Notes under the pieces: model-generated | Database searches by the model: none | The model's input: only the letters and a program-made list of their open reading frames with translations | What the model was told of the DNA's origin: nothing | Part shown: positions 35,664 to 44,561 of the stretch, one piece after another | How the letters are laid out: every line of letters begins with the position of its first letter | How positions within the stretch are numbered: position 1 is the stretch's first letter | Made by a program: the position numbers and the translations under genes | Origin: Bacillota bacterium | GTDB taxonomy: Bacteria > Bacillota > Clostridia > Lachnospirales > Lachnospiraceae | Reading direction: 5' to 3' | NCBI GenBank assembly: GCA_902363515.1 | Contig: CABJAN010000008.1 | Location: 1 to 64,000, forward strand | DNA length: 64,000 nucleotides

Positions 35664-36389
35664 CTACCATTCAATGGTCTCTACCGGAACCGGGTGTTCA
35701 TTCATTTCCATGCCGGAAACTTTACCATTTTTGATATGTATCACCCTATCCGCCATAGGCGCAATGGCTGAGTTGTGCGTAATGACAATGACAGTCATTC
35801 CCTTTTTCCGGCAGGTATCCTGTAAAAGCTTTAGAATGGCTTTTCCCGTATTATAATCCAGAGCGCCTGTTGGCTCATCGCACAAAAGCAGCTTGGGATT
35901 CTTTGCTAAAGCCCTGGCTATGGACACTCTTTGCTGTTCTCCTCCCGAAAGCTGTGCCGGAAAATTATTCAGTCTCTCTCCAAGTCCCACATCTTCCAGG
36001 ACTGTTTTAGCATCCAGCGGATTTTTGCAAATCTGAAGCGCCAGTTCTACATTCTCCAGCGCTGTAAGATTGGGAATCAGATTATAAAACTGAAACACAA
36101 ACCCAATATCATCCCTGCGATAGCCAATAAGCTTCTTGGGACTGTATTTGGCAATATCATTCTTATCCACCAGTACACTTCCCGAAGTGGCAGTGTCCAT
36201 CCCTCCCAGGATATTTAAAACCGTAGTTTTTCCGGCTCCACTTGGTCCTACAATGACTACAAATTCCCCTTTTGCAATGGAAAAGTCAATGCCATCCACA
36301 GCTCTGATTTCTACCTCTCCCATTTTATATACTTTTGTCACCTGTTCCAGCTTCACAAAATCCTCTGTATGCTTCTTCGTATTTTCCAT
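35664..36389 (-). CDS. ABC transporter ATP-binding protein (LolD/MacB class)
   Basis: A 241-aa ATPase. Walker A is [13 protein letters not shown], the signature is [16 protein letters not shown], Walker B is [11 protein letters not shown], and the H-loop is VITHNSAIA. The long form of the A-loop region ([16 protein letters not shown]) is typical of exporters paired with FtsX permeases. It lies between tetR and the coiled-coil permease, 10 nt before the latter, and is co-transcribed with both. Confidence 0.92.
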   Translation of the reverse strand: MENTKKHTEDFVKLEQVTKVYKMGEVEIRAVDGIDFSIAKGEFVVIVGPSGAGKTTVLNILGGMDTATSGSVLVDKNDIAKYSPKKLIGYRRDDIGFVFQFYNLIPNLTALENVELALQICKNPLDAKTVLEDVGLGERLNNFPAQLSGGEQQRVSIARALAKNPKLLLCDEPTGALDYNTGKAILKLLQDTCRKKGMTVIVITHNSAIAPMADRVIHIKNGKVSGMEMNEHPVPVETIEW

Positions 36390-36421
36390 TCCTCTGTTCC
36401 TCCAACCCGTAACTTCTTCCC

Positions 36422-37003
36422 TTATTTTGTTGGGACAATTCCCTGAATTCCCTGAAGCAATAATTTTCCGGTAATCTCCGCAACCTGTTTCGGCGGTTCC
36501 TGAAATTCATGTTCCATCCAATAACGGATTACTCCCAATGCACCTGCAATACAGTAATAAAACTGTGCCTGAAACTCAAAAGAATCTCTGTCTATTTCCA
36601 CCGGAAAGTTTTGCAGATATTTCTCAAAAACAGACTCCAAAAGCATTTTGCCATTGGAAACCTTCCCTCTCCCCTTCATCATAAGAACGCATTTCTCCCG
36701 CTCCTGATAAAGATACTGAAATACCTCCTGCAGCAAAGTCCCCACATGCGTTAAAAGTTCCTGGTCTGTAAACTGTTCTGCCATATTCTTAACCACGATG
36801 CACATGGTTTCTTCCACTTCAGCTAAGACAGAATCCACATCTGTATAATGAAGATAAAAAGTATTTCTATGAATGTGGGCAGCCTCCGTCAATTCCCGTA
36901 TGGATATTTCGTTTAATTCCTTTTCCTTTGAAAGTGCAATCAGGGCATTTAAAATATTCGCCTTGGTTTTTTCTATCCGTTTATCTGTTGTCTCTTTTTC
37001 CAT
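36422..37003 (-). CDS. TetR/AcrR family regulator
   Basis: A 193-aa regulator. The N-terminal helix-turn-helix (about 12-58) is recognisable as KANILNALIALSKEKELNEI, IRELTEAAHIHRNTFYLHY. The C-terminal helical ligand domain resembles TetR_C_7/Rv1219c-like members. First gene of the transcript tetR-ATPase-permease. A 15-bp perfect palindrome over its own promoter is the likely operator, so autoregulation of the exporter is probable. The inducer is unknown. Confidence 0.88.
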   Translation of the reverse strand: MEKETTDKRIEKTKANILNALIALSKEKELNEISIRELTEAAHIHRNTFYLHYTDVDSVLAEVEETMCIVVKNMAEQFTDQELLTHVGTLLQEVFQYLYQEREKCVLMMKGRGKVSNGKMLLESVFEKYLQNFPVEIDRDSFEFQAQFYYCIAGALGVIRYWMEHEFQEPPKQVAEITGKLLLQGIQGIVPTK

Positions 37004-37027
37004 TTTTCATTTCCCCACGTAAAACTA

Positions 37028-37132
37028 TGCATCTGCACATTATCTAAAATAATTTTAATGTGCAGATGCACAAAATGTCAATAAAATAAATATAAAATTT
37101 TTATTGACATTTTGTGTCTCATTCTATATAAT
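37028..37132. promoter_or_regulatory. Divergent tetR / tRNA-Pro promoters with two perfect inverted repeats
   Basis: Inverted repeat 1 has 15-bp perfect arms at 37028-37042 and 37056-37070 (TGCATCTGCACATTA), covering the tetR -10 (TAAAAT, 37052-37057). Inverted repeat 2 has 17-bp perfect arms at 37069-37085 and 37100-37116 (CACAAAATGTCAATAAA), and each arm supplies a -35 TTGACA. The plus-strand promoter is TTGACA (37104-37109), 17 bp, TATAAT (37127-37132) and serves tRNA-Pro. The minus-strand -35 is at 37076-37081 and serves tetR. Repeat 1 is the better operator candidate. Confidence 0.75.
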
Positions 37133-37148
37133 GAAATTTGTTGAACAG

Positions 37149-37222
37149 CGAAGCGTGGCTCAGTTTGGTAGAGCGCTGCGTTCGGGACGCAGAGGTCGCG
37201 TGTTCGAATCACGTCGCTTCGA
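37149..37222 (+). tRNA. tRNA-Pro (anticodon CGG)
   Basis: A 74-nt cloverleaf with acceptor CGAAGCG/CGCTTCG and D-arm GCTC-AGTTTGGTA-GAGC. The anticodon loop TTCGGGA sits on the stem CTGCG/CGCAG, giving anticodon CGG. The T-loop contains GTTCGAATC, the discriminator is A, and CCA is not encoded. It has a consensus promoter upstream and a terminator right after. Confidence 0.97.
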
Positions 37223-37231
37223 TTTGACTTG

Positions 37232-37276
37232 AAAAGTGCCGGAAAGCCTTATTTCATAGGGTTTTTCGGCATTTTC
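37232..37276 (+). terminator. Terminator of tRNA-Pro
   Basis: AGTGCCGGAAAGCC pairs imperfectly with GGGTTTTTCGGCATT around a short loop, followed by T-rich sequence. Confidence 0.75.
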
Positions 37277-37371
37277 ATTTTCTCACAAAATGGTATAAAA
37301 TCACCTGTTTTTTTAAATGTTACATCAAACCTTATACAAAACAATTCAAATGAAAAGAAAGGAGCCATTCC

Positions 37372-38757
37372 ATGGAACAATTACCGTCAGCCTTTTTAGC
37401 CCGTATGAAGGATATGCTGGGAGAAGAGTATTCTGCCTTTTTAGACAGCTATGATTCCCCACGCAAATTCGGTCTCAGAGTCAATACTCTGAAGCTTTCA
37501 GCTCAGGAATTTGCTGAGACTGCCCCATTTCAGCTTGCTCCCATTCCCTGGGTTCCCAATGGATTCTTTTATGGGAAAGAAGACCGTCCCTCCAGACATC
37601 CTTTTTATCCTGCCGGGCTGTATTATCTCCAGGAGTCCAGCGCCATGGCGCCTGCCAGCCGGCTTGACATCACTCCTGGCGAATATGTTCTGGATTTATG
37701 TGCTGCCCCGGGAGGAAAAGCCACTGAGCTGGCTGCCAGACTTCAGGGAAAAGGACTTCTTGTAGCCAATGAAATCAGTGCTTCCCGGGCAAAAGCCCTG
37801 CTTCGAAATCTGGAGCTTTCAGGAGTAACAAACTCTCTGGTAACTAATGAAACCCCAAAACGTCTGGCTGGGTATTTTCCTGAATTTTTCCACAAGGTTC
37901 TGGTAGATGCCCCCTGCTCTGGTGAAGGAATGTTTCGCAAAGACCCTGAGGTAGCCAAAACCTGGAATGAGGAACGCCCAGACTACTTTGGAAAGTTGCA
38001 ACAGGAAATCATTCAGCACGCTATCTCCATGCTAAAACCGGGAGGACTGCTTATGTATTCCACCTGCACCTTCTCTCCTGTTGAAAATGAAGGCCTGATT
38101 TCTTATGTACTGGAACAGTTTCCTGAGATGGAGTTACTGGACATGGAGGATTACCCTGGCTTCACCCCTGGAAATCCCCAGTGGGGAAATGGGGATACGC
38201 GCCTTTTGAAAACCCGCCGCATTTTCCCCCATCATATGGATGGAGAAGGGCATTTTCTGGCGCTCCTCAGAAAAAAAGGGACACTGGAATCTGCACCTTT
38301 TGCCCCAATGCCCTGTACCTTAAAAAAAGAAGAAAGGAAACTTGTGGAAGAATTTTTTTCCTCTCTCTCTATACCTGTTGACTGGAATGGCATTGAAGCA
38401 CGTAATGGCTTTGTTTACCGCCTTCCCTCTGCCTCCACAGGTTCCTTAAAAGGCTTAAAATTCCTCCGCCATGGTCTCTTTCTTGGAGAGTTAAAGAAAA
38501 ACCGTTTTGAACCAAGCCAGTCACTTGCCATGGCTCTAAAGGATGTCCCACAGGCTTCAAAAATCAGTTTAAACCCTCAGGACTCCCGGCTGGCTGCCTA
38601 TTTAAGGGGCGAAACTTTCTCCCTGGAAGAAGGCGAATGCACTTCTCAAAAGGGCTGGAAACTCATCTGCGCCAAAGGTTTCCCTCTTGGTTGGGGAAAA
38701 GTAGTAGGAAACACTGTAAAAAACAAATACCCCTCCGGCTGGCGTCAAAGCTACTAA
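37372..38757 (+). CDS. rsmF: RsmF/YebU-like RNA (cytosine-5-)-methyltransferase
   Basis: A 461-aa NOL1/NOP2/Sun family enzyme that probably methylates 16S rRNA cytosine. The SAM motif is VLDLCAAPGGKATELAA. The two catalytic cysteines are in VDAPCSGEGMFRKDP and YSTCTFSPVENEG. The C-terminal part (about 320-461) resembles the PUA-like and RsmF-B methyltransferase C-terminal domains. AAAGGAG precedes the ATG. A single gene between two terminators. Confidence 0.9.
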   Translation: MEQLPSAFLARMKDMLGEEYSAFLDSYDSPRKFGLRVNTLKLSAQEFAETAPFQLAPIPWVPNGFFYGKEDRPSRHPFYPAGLYYLQESSAMAPASRLDITPGEYVLDLCAAPGGKATELAARLQGKGLLVANEISASRAKALLRNLELSGVTNSLVTNETPKRLAGYFPEFFHKVLVDAPCSGEGMFRKDPEVAKTWNEERPDYFGKLQQEIIQHAISMLKPGGLLMYSTCTFSPVENEGLISYVLEQFPEMELLDMEDYPGFTPGNPQWGNGDTRLLKTRRIFPHHMDGEGHFLALLRKKGTLESAPFAPMPCTLKKEERKLVEEFFSSLSIPVDWNGIEARNGFVYRLPSASTGSLKGLKFLRHGLFLGELKKNRFEPSQSLAMALKDVPQASKISLNPQDSRLAAYLRGETFSLEEGECTSQKGWKLICAKGFPLGWGKVVGNTVKNKYPSGWRQSY

Positions 38758-38782
38758 ATACAGAAGAGCAATTTTATCCGAC

Positions 38783-38819
38783 AAAAAAGAGACTGTCCTA
38801 TAAAGCAACAGTCTCTTTT
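38783..38819. terminator. Bidirectional terminator, rsmF / spoVG
   Basis: A perfect 12-bp stem, AAAAGAGACTGT with ACAGTCTCTTTT, an 11-nt loop, and A/T runs on both sides between convergent genes. Confidence 0.9.
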
Positions 38820-38830
38820 CTCTTTTCAAC

Positions 38831-39115
38831 TTAGGATTCCGTTTCCTCCAGCGGTTCCTCTGCTAACACCTGTTCATATTTCTCCAGGATAATGTTTTGT
38901 ATTCTTTCACGGGTTGCAGAATTAATAGGGTGGGCAATATCTCTATATTCCCCGTCCGTTGCTTTGCGGCTTGGCATAGCAATAAATAAACCTTTTTCTC
39001 CCTCTATGACCTTGATATCATGAACCACAAATTCCTCATCAATAGTAATAGAGACTACTGCCTTCATTTTTCCCTCTTTTGCTACGCATCTTACTCTTAC
39101 ATCTGTGATATTCAT
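38831..39115 (-). CDS. spoVG: Septation protein SpoVG
   Basis: A 94-aa DNA/RNA-binding regulator of septation and many surface and stress genes in Firmicutes. It opens MNITDVRVR, and the family block [20 protein letters not shown] with [17 protein letters not shown] is nearly invariant. Start chosen at 39115, with GGGGAAGG upstream; the 39133 start would add six residues. In Bacillus this gene is under sigma-H; I did not identify that promoter here. Confidence 0.96.
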   Translation of the reverse strand: MNITDVRVRCVAKEGKMKAVVSITIDEEFVVHDIKVIEGEKGLFIAMPSRKATDGEYRDIAHPINSATRERIQNIILEKYEQVLAEEPLEETES

Positions 39116-39183
39116 ACAACCTTCCCCTTTCATGCCTTTGTTGCCTTTACTGCCGCCTTATGCAGTGGTATTTTAAGCCTTTT

Positions 39184-40299
39184 TTACAGAACGTAACGTT
39201 CATTTTTCTCAATTACAATTTTAATGCCTTCCTCGCCGCAGAAATAAGAATTTGCCCGGATGGTATCTCTGCTTTCTACGATACAGTTTTCAATATGTGT
39301 ATTATCTCCCAGATAGACATCATTTAAAATAATGGAATTCTTGATAACACAATTATTTCCAACGAAAACCTTCTTAAAGAGTACAGAATTTTCTACCTGT
39401 CCGTTAATAATACATCCGCTGGAAATCAAACTGTTTTTTACAACAGCGCCTGGATTATACTTAGCCGGAGGCAGATCATCAATCTTAGACTGCACTCCCG
39501 GATACTGGCGGAAGAAATAATCCCGGATTTCCGGCTTCAGGAAATCCATGTTCGTCTTATAATAAGATTCCACTGTAGAAATATTGCTCCAATATGTATT
39601 AATCTTATATCCGTAGATTCGTTTCAGATTTTTATAACGAATTAAGATATCCTTTACAAAATCATGGCGGCCTTCCTGACCACACTTTTCAATTAATTCA
39701 ATTAACTGGCGTCTTCTGATAACGTAAATACCGGTAGAAATGGTATTGGACTGAGCCACCATAGGTTTCTCATCAAATTCCTCAATCCTGCAGTCTTCAT
39801 TCATCTTCAGACATCCAAACCGGGTAACATCTTCCCCATGAACATCCGTACATACCACGGTAATATCTGCACGTTTTGCAATGTGGTACTCCAGCACCTT
39901 ATTGTAATCCAGCTTGTACACACAATCACCGGAAGCAATTACTACATACGGTTCATGACTGGATTTCAGGAAATTCAGGTTCTGATACATAGCGTCCGCA
40001 GTTCCCTGATACCAGAAACTGTTATCCGGTGTAATGGTAGGTGTAAAGGTATAGAGTCCTCCCTGCTTTCTTCCGAAATCCCACCATTTAGAAGAACTTA
40101 AATGCTCATTTAAAGAACGTGCATTATATTGTGTAAATACAGCTACTTTCTGAATATGGGAGTTTGACATGTTGCTGAGTGCAAAATCAATGCTCCGGTA
40201 GCTTCCCGCTATGGGCATAGCCGCGATAGCTCTTTTCTGTGATAATTCTCTCATTTTATGGTTATTGCCGCCGGCAAGAATAATACCTATTGCTCTCAT
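39184..40299 (-). CDS. glgD: Glucose-1-phosphate adenylyltransferase, GlgD subunit
   Basis: A non-catalytic or modulatory paralogue of GlgC found in Firmicutes, where the GlgC/GlgD heterotetramer is more active than GlgC alone. At 371 aa the N-terminal nucleotidyltransferase domain starts [13 protein letters not shown], where the consensus GGxGxRL of active enzymes is changed. The C-terminal left-handed beta-helix has hexapeptide repeats ([20 protein letters not shown]). It overlaps glgC by 4 nt. Confidence 0.94.
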   Translation of the reverse strand: MRAIGIILAGGNNHKMRELSQKRAIAAMPIAGSYRSIDFALSNMSNSHIQKVAVFTQYNARSLNEHLSSSKWWDFGRKQGGLYTFTPTITPDNSFWYQGTADAMYQNLNFLKSSHEPYVVIASGDCVYKLDYNKVLEYHIAKRADITVVCTDVHGEDVTRFGCLKMNEDCRIEEFDEKPMVAQSNTISTGIYVIRRRQLIELIEKCGQEGRHDFVKDILIRYKNLKRIYGYKINTYWSNISTVESYYKTNMDFLKPEIRDYFFRQYPGVQSKIDDLPPAKYNPGAVVKNSLISSGCIINGQVENSVLFKKVFVGNNCVIKNSIILNDVYLGDNTHIENCIVESRDTIRANSYFCGEEGIKIVIEKNERYVL

Positions 40300-41570
40300 T
40301 CTGTCTCACCTTCCTTATTCAATGTTTCACCGCTTTCCAGAACCCCTCCCGGATAGTCTTCTATGCTGGTCTGCCCTACAATGGCTGTGTTCTTTCCAAT
40401 GGTTACATTGGACGGGATGACGGTATTTTCGCCTACAGTTACAAGTCCGAAGGAATATACATTTGGTTTCAGTTTGTTTGGAACCTCTTCTCCCACACCC
40501 ATAACAACGTTATCTCCTACCACAACGTTTTCAGCAATAATGGCTTTGTCAATGACATCATTTTCTCCGATGACAGCCTGTTTCATGACAATGGAATCCC
40601 GGACAACAGCGCCTTTCTTAATAGTAACGCCTGCTCCAATTACAGAATTATGTACCTCTCCGTAAATCTCTGTTCCCTCTCCCACAATACTCTTCTCTAC
40701 CACAGCGTCTGCTGCAATATACTGAGGCGGAATAATATCACCTTTGGTATAAATCTTCCAGAACTCTTCATATAAATTAAATTCCGGAATAATATCAATC
40801 AGCTCCATATTGGCTTCCCAATAAGACCCCAGAGTTCCTACATCCTTCCAGTAGCCATTATACTCATAAGCAAAGAGTCTCTGTCCTTTTTCTTTACAAT
40901 AAGGAAGAATATGCTTACCAAAATCACAACCGGACTGGTCTTTTAATGCAATCAATGCTTCCTTTAATACAGGCCAGCTAAAAATATAAATACCCATAGA
41001 AGCCAGATTGCTCTTAGGATTCTCCGGTTTTTCCTCAAATTCTGTGATTCTTCCGGTCTCATCTGTAATGGCAAGACCAAATCTGGAGGCTTCTTCCCAT
41101 GGGACCGGCATACATGCCACGGTAATATCTGCTTTATTCGCTTTGTGGAAATCCAGCATAACCTCATAGTCCATCTTGTAAATATGGTCGCCTCCCAGAA
41201 TTAACACATAATCCGGATTATAATTTTCCATATATGCCAGGTTCTGATAAATGGCATTTGCTGTACCAGTATACCATTCTGTATTTGTTTTCTTCTCATA
41301 AGGAGGCAAAATAGAAACTCCTCCTACGTTTCTATCCAAATCCCATGGAATACCAATTCCAATATGGGTATTCAGCCGCAAAGGCTGGTACTGTGTCAGT
41401 ACACCCACTGTATCTACGCCTGAATTAATACAGTTACTAAGGGGAAAATCAATAATCCTGTATTTTCCGCCAAATGTTACCGCTGGTTTTGCAACCTTGG
41501 CAGTAAGTACGCCTAATCTGCTGCCTTGTCCACCGGCTAATAACATCGCAATCATTTCTTTCTTAATCAT
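40296..41570 (-). CDS. glgC: Glucose-1-phosphate adenylyltransferase GlgC
   Basis: Makes ADP-glucose from ATP and glucose-1-phosphate, the first step of glycogen synthesis. At 424 aa it has the active nucleotide motif [14 protein letters not shown], the substrate-binding [10 protein letters not shown] and [10 protein letters not shown], and a C-terminal beta-helix. The glycogen synthase and branching genes are not in view. Promoter TTCACT-17-TATAAT at 41603-41631. Confidence 0.96.
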   Translation of the reverse strand: MIKKEMIAMLLAGGQGSRLGVLTAKVAKPAVTFGGKYRIIDFPLSNCINSGVDTVGVLTQYQPLRLNTHIGIGIPWDLDRNVGGVSILPPYEKKTNTEWYTGTANAIYQNLAYMENYNPDYVLILGGDHIYKMDYEVMLDFHKANKADITVACMPVPWEEASRFGLAITDETGRITEFEEKPENPKSNLASMGIYIFSWPVLKEALIALKDQSGCDFGKHILPYCKEKGQRLFAYEYNGYWKDVGTLGSYWEANMELIDIIPEFNLYEEFWKIYTKGDIIPPQYIAADAVVEKSIVGEGTEIYGEVHNSVIGAGVTIKKGAVVRDSIVMKQAVIGENDVIDKAIIAENVVVGDNVVMGVGEEVPNKLKPNVYSFGLVTVGENTVIPSNVTIGKNTAIVGQTSIEDYPGGVLESGETLNKEGETE

Positions 41571-41602
41571 GCCATCACCTCTTGTATAATCTATGGTTTT
41601 TT

Positions 41603-41631
41603 ATTATACCATAATCTTTGGAAAAAGTGAA
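41603..41631 (-). promoter_or_regulatory. Promoter of glgCD
   Basis: On the minus strand, a -35 TTCACT (41626-41631) and a -10 TATAAT (41603-41608) are separated by 17 bp. Confidence 0.6.
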
Positions 41632-41721
41632 CATTTTAAACAATTTTTTTCGACATTTTACAACTTTTTGTTACATTTTACCTGTTTTTAACCATTATAT
41701 TGGATTTTTATCAAGAAAGGG

Positions 41722-41750
41722 TTTCCATTTCCTGCAATGTTGGTTATAAT
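41722..41750 (+). promoter_or_regulatory. Promoter of murC
   Basis: A -35 TTTCCA (41722-41727) and a -10 TATAAT (41745-41750) are separated by 17 bp, divergent from glgCD. Confidence 0.55.
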
Positions 41751-41795
41751 TTAAGAGAGTAATTTCCTAATAATATATAGAAAGGATTCTGTCAT

Positions 41796-43175
41796 ATGTA
41801 TCAGATTGATTTTCATAAACCATTACACATTCACTTCATTGGAATCGGCGGTATCAGCATGAGCGGTCTTGCTGAAATCCTCCTGGGAGAAGATTTTCCG
41901 GTTTCCGGTTCTGATGCAAAAGAATCAGACCTTACCAGACAATTAGAAGAAAAAGGAGCCAAAATCTATATTGGTCAGAGAGCATCCAACATTACAAACG
42001 ATGTAGAACTGGTAGTGTACACTGCTGCCATTCATCCAGACAACCCGGAATATGCCTGTGCCAAAGAGCGCAATCTTCCCATGCTTACCAGGGCAGAGCT
42101 TCTGGGACAGATTATGAAGAATTATCAGCTTCCTATTGCTGTATCCGGTACTCACGGAAAAACCACAACAACTTCCATGATTTCTCACATTCTTCTGGAA
42201 GCAGACACAGACCCAACCATCTCCGTAGGAGGTATCCTTCCTGCAATCCACGGAAATATCCGTGTGGGACAGTCTGAGACCTTTATTACCGAAGCCTGTG
42301 AATACACCAACAGCTTTTTAAGCTTTTTCCCAAAAATCAGCATTATCCTCAATATTGATGCTGACCATCTGGATTTTTTCAAAGATTTAGAGGATATCCG
42401 AAATTCTTTCCGCCGTTTTGCCGCATTGCTGCCCGCAGACGGAACCCTCATTATTAATCAGGATATTCCAAATGTAGAAGAAATCACCCGGGGACTTGAT
42501 TGTGAGATTCTGACCTATTCTCTGAAGGAAAAGGCGGATTACCATGCTGAAAATATTGAATTTGACAAATTTGCCCATGCTTCCTTTGACTGTATAAAAG
42601 GTGAGGAAAACCTTGGCCGCTTTACCTTATCTGTGCCGGGTATGCACAATGTTTCCAATGCGCTGTCAGCCATTGCCCTGGGCGTAAAAATCGGCATTGA
42701 CCTGCCTGCTATTCAGAAAGGACTTCTGCACTTTTCCGGAACAGACCGCAGATTCCAATACAAAGGAAAGGTAGCCGGAGTTACGGTGATTGATGATTAT
42801 GCCCACCACCCAACTGAAATCCAGGCCACCTTAAAAACTGCAAAAAATTATCCACACAAAACCACCTGGTGCGTATTCCAGCCTCACACCTACACACGTA
42901 CCAAAGCCTTAATGCAGGAATTTGCCCAGGCCTTATCCCTGGCAGATAAAGTAATTCTGGCGGATATCTATGCGGCAAGAGAAACCGACACGCTTGGAAT
43001 CTCTTCTGCTAATTTGCGGGATTTACTTCTGGAAAAAGGTGTGGATGCTTATTATTTCCCTACCTTTGACGAAATTGAAGCATTTTTATTAGAAAATTGT
43101 ATCCACGGAGACGTGTTGATAACCATGGGGGCCGGAGATGTGTATAAAATCGGCGAAAACCTGTTAGGACTGTAA
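41796..43175 (+). CDS. murC: UDP-N-acetylmuramate-L-alanine ligase MurC
   Basis: Cytoplasmic ligase adding L-alanine to UDP-MurNAc, the first amino acid of the peptidoglycan stem. At 459 aa the N-terminal Rossmann part has IHFIGIGGISMSGLAEIL, the ATP loop is SGTHGKTTTTSM, and the central ligase block is EACEYTNSFLSF with NIDADHLD. The C-terminal domain contains DDYAHHPTEIQATL. AGAAAGGA lies upstream of the ATG. The gene is single and ends at a strong terminator. Confidence 0.97.
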   Translation: MYQIDFHKPLHIHFIGIGGISMSGLAEILLGEDFPVSGSDAKESDLTRQLEEKGAKIYIGQRASNITNDVELVVYTAAIHPDNPEYACAKERNLPMLTRAELLGQIMKNYQLPIAVSGTHGKTTTTSMISHILLEADTDPTISVGGILPAIHGNIRVGQSETFITEACEYTNSFLSFFPKISIILNIDADHLDFFKDLEDIRNSFRRFAALLPADGTLIINQDIPNVEEITRGLDCEILTYSLKEKADYHAENIEFDKFAHASFDCIKGEENLGRFTLSVPGMHNVSNALSAIALGVKIGIDLPAIQKGLLHFSGTDRRFQYKGKVAGVTVIDDYAHHPTEIQATLKTAKNYPHKTTWCVFQPHTYTRTKALMQEFAQALSLADKVILADIYAARETDTLGISSANLRDLLLEKGVDAYYFPTFDEIEAFLLENCIHGDVLITMGAGDVYKIGENLLGL

Positions 43176-43177
43176 GG

Positions 43178-43370
43178 TTATCCACATTATCCACTAAATC
43201 ATCCACATGTTCTGCCCACAGAGCATGTGGATTTTTTTCCTTTCGGAAAGTTGACATAAACCGACAGCATTTCATTTAAAAATCCTCTATTTTCCTTGTA
43301 TTTTCGACAATTTATGGTTTCCAATAAAAAGTAGTCCACTTTTTTATCCACATTATCCACATTTCCCACA
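43178..43370. repeat. DnaA-box cluster between murC and dnaD
   Basis: TTATCCACA-like 9-mers, all in one orientation, fall in two groups. The first has 43178-43186 (exact), 43187-43195 (TTATCCACT) and 43199-43207 (TCATCCACA). The second has 43344-43352 and 43353-43361 (both exact, abutting) and 43362-43370 (TTTCCCACA). The first group overlaps the murC terminator. They lie 120-310 bp upstream of a replication-initiation gene. Confidence 0.7.
43201..43238 (+). terminator. Terminator of murC
   Basis: A perfect 9-bp stem ATCCACATG/CATGTGGAT with a 14-nt loop and a run of seven T. Part of its left arm doubles as a DnaA-like box. Confidence 0.85.
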
Positions 43371-43494
43371 GCATTCCCTATTCACCTTCTGTTTTTCGCT
43401 GTCGAAAAAAAATCCAGTTCTCTTTTCAGATATTGTGTGCTATACTGAAATTGATTCAAGAGAAAGAAAATGATACATGTAAAGGATGTTTAAA

Positions 43495-44541
43495 ATGGGA
43501 CAGTTTGAAGTATATAATAGCTTTCCCGGAGAATTCACGTTCATCTCCAACCGTTTCCTGGATGGCTATATGCCTTCCGCAAATGGTGAATTTGTAAAAA
43601 TTTATCTCTATCTGCTAAGGCACGCCTGTCAGGAGAAAACCCTTTTGGAGCTTTCCTCTATTGCAGACGTTTTTAATTGTACAGAAGCAGACGTACTAAG
43701 GGCATTACGGTACTGGAAAAAAACAGGGATTTTAGACGTTTCCTTTGATGGCAAAGGGATTCTTACCAGGGTTATATTTTATCCGGTTACTGCCAAAGAG
43801 GAAACCCTCTTCCAGAACAGCTTACAGGAAGCAGCCGCAGGTCTGGAACCACCAAAAGAGACAGTCTCCTCTTCACTCACGCCTGATAAAATCAGGGCAC
43901 TGAAAGGAAATGATGAGGTACGCCAGCTTTTGTTTATTGCAGAGCAGTATCTTGGCAAAACCCTCACACCGACTGATATGGAAACCCTTCTGTTTCTCTA
44001 TGATGAGGTTGGGCTCTCCGCAGAGCTGATGGAATATCTGATTGAATACTGTGTTTCCAAGGGAAGCACCAGCATGGCTTATATTAAAAAGGTAGGGCTT
44101 GCCTGGGCAGAGCAAAAAATTGTCACAGTGAACCAGGCAAAAGAAGAAACAAACCTTTACAACCGAAATTATTTTACTATATTAAGAGCCTTTGGTATTA
44201 AAAACAGGAATCCTCTGGAAAAGGAAATCCAGTATATGAATCTCTGGATGAACCAGTACGGATTCACCCTGGATATTATTTCAGAGGCTTGCAGCCGGAC
44301 CGTACTCTCTACCGGAAAAGCCAGCTTTTCCTATGCAGACAGTATTCTGGAAAGCTGGTTCAAGAAAGGGGTTCATCACCTGTCTGACATTGATACACTG
44401 GATCAGAGCTTCCAGCAGAAAAAAGCTGCCAGAGCAGCGGATTCCAAACCCAAACCGGCACAGCCGAAAAATAAATTTAACAATTTTCACCAGCGTAATT
44501 ACAATATGGCGGAATTGGAAAAACAACTTCTTGGAAAATGA
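43495..44541 (+). CDS. DnaD-domain primosome protein (DnaB/DnaD-like)
   Basis: A 348-aa replication-initiation protein. The N-terminal winged helix (about 1-95) is followed by two DnaB_2/DnaD modules (about 135-210 and 225-300). Each ends in the signature Y-x3-I-x3-W pattern: YIKKVGLAW and YADSILESW. In Bacillus, DnaD and DnaB remodel origin DNA and help load the helicase. Start chosen at 43495 because AAAGGA lies 8 nt upstream; the ATG at 43486 is too close to it. First gene of an operon with dnaI and prs, behind a DnaA-box cluster. Confidence 0.88.
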   Translation: MGQFEVYNSFPGEFTFISNRFLDGYMPSANGEFVKIYLYLLRHACQEKTLLELSSIADVFNCTEADVLRALRYWKKTGILDVSFDGKGILTRVIFYPVTAKEETLFQNSLQEAAAGLEPPKETVSSSLTPDKIRALKGNDEVRQLLFIAEQYLGKTLTPTDMETLLFLYDEVGLSAELMEYLIEYCVSKGSTSMAYIKKVGLAWAEQKIVTVNQAKEETNLYNRNYFTILRAFGIKNRNPLEKEIQYMNLWMNQYGFTLDIISEACSRTVLSTGKASFSYADSILESWFKKGVHHLSDIDTLDQSFQQKKAARAADSKPKPAQPKNKFNNFHQRNYNMAELEKQLLGK

Positions 44542-44561
44542 AACAGGTAAGGAGGCAAACC

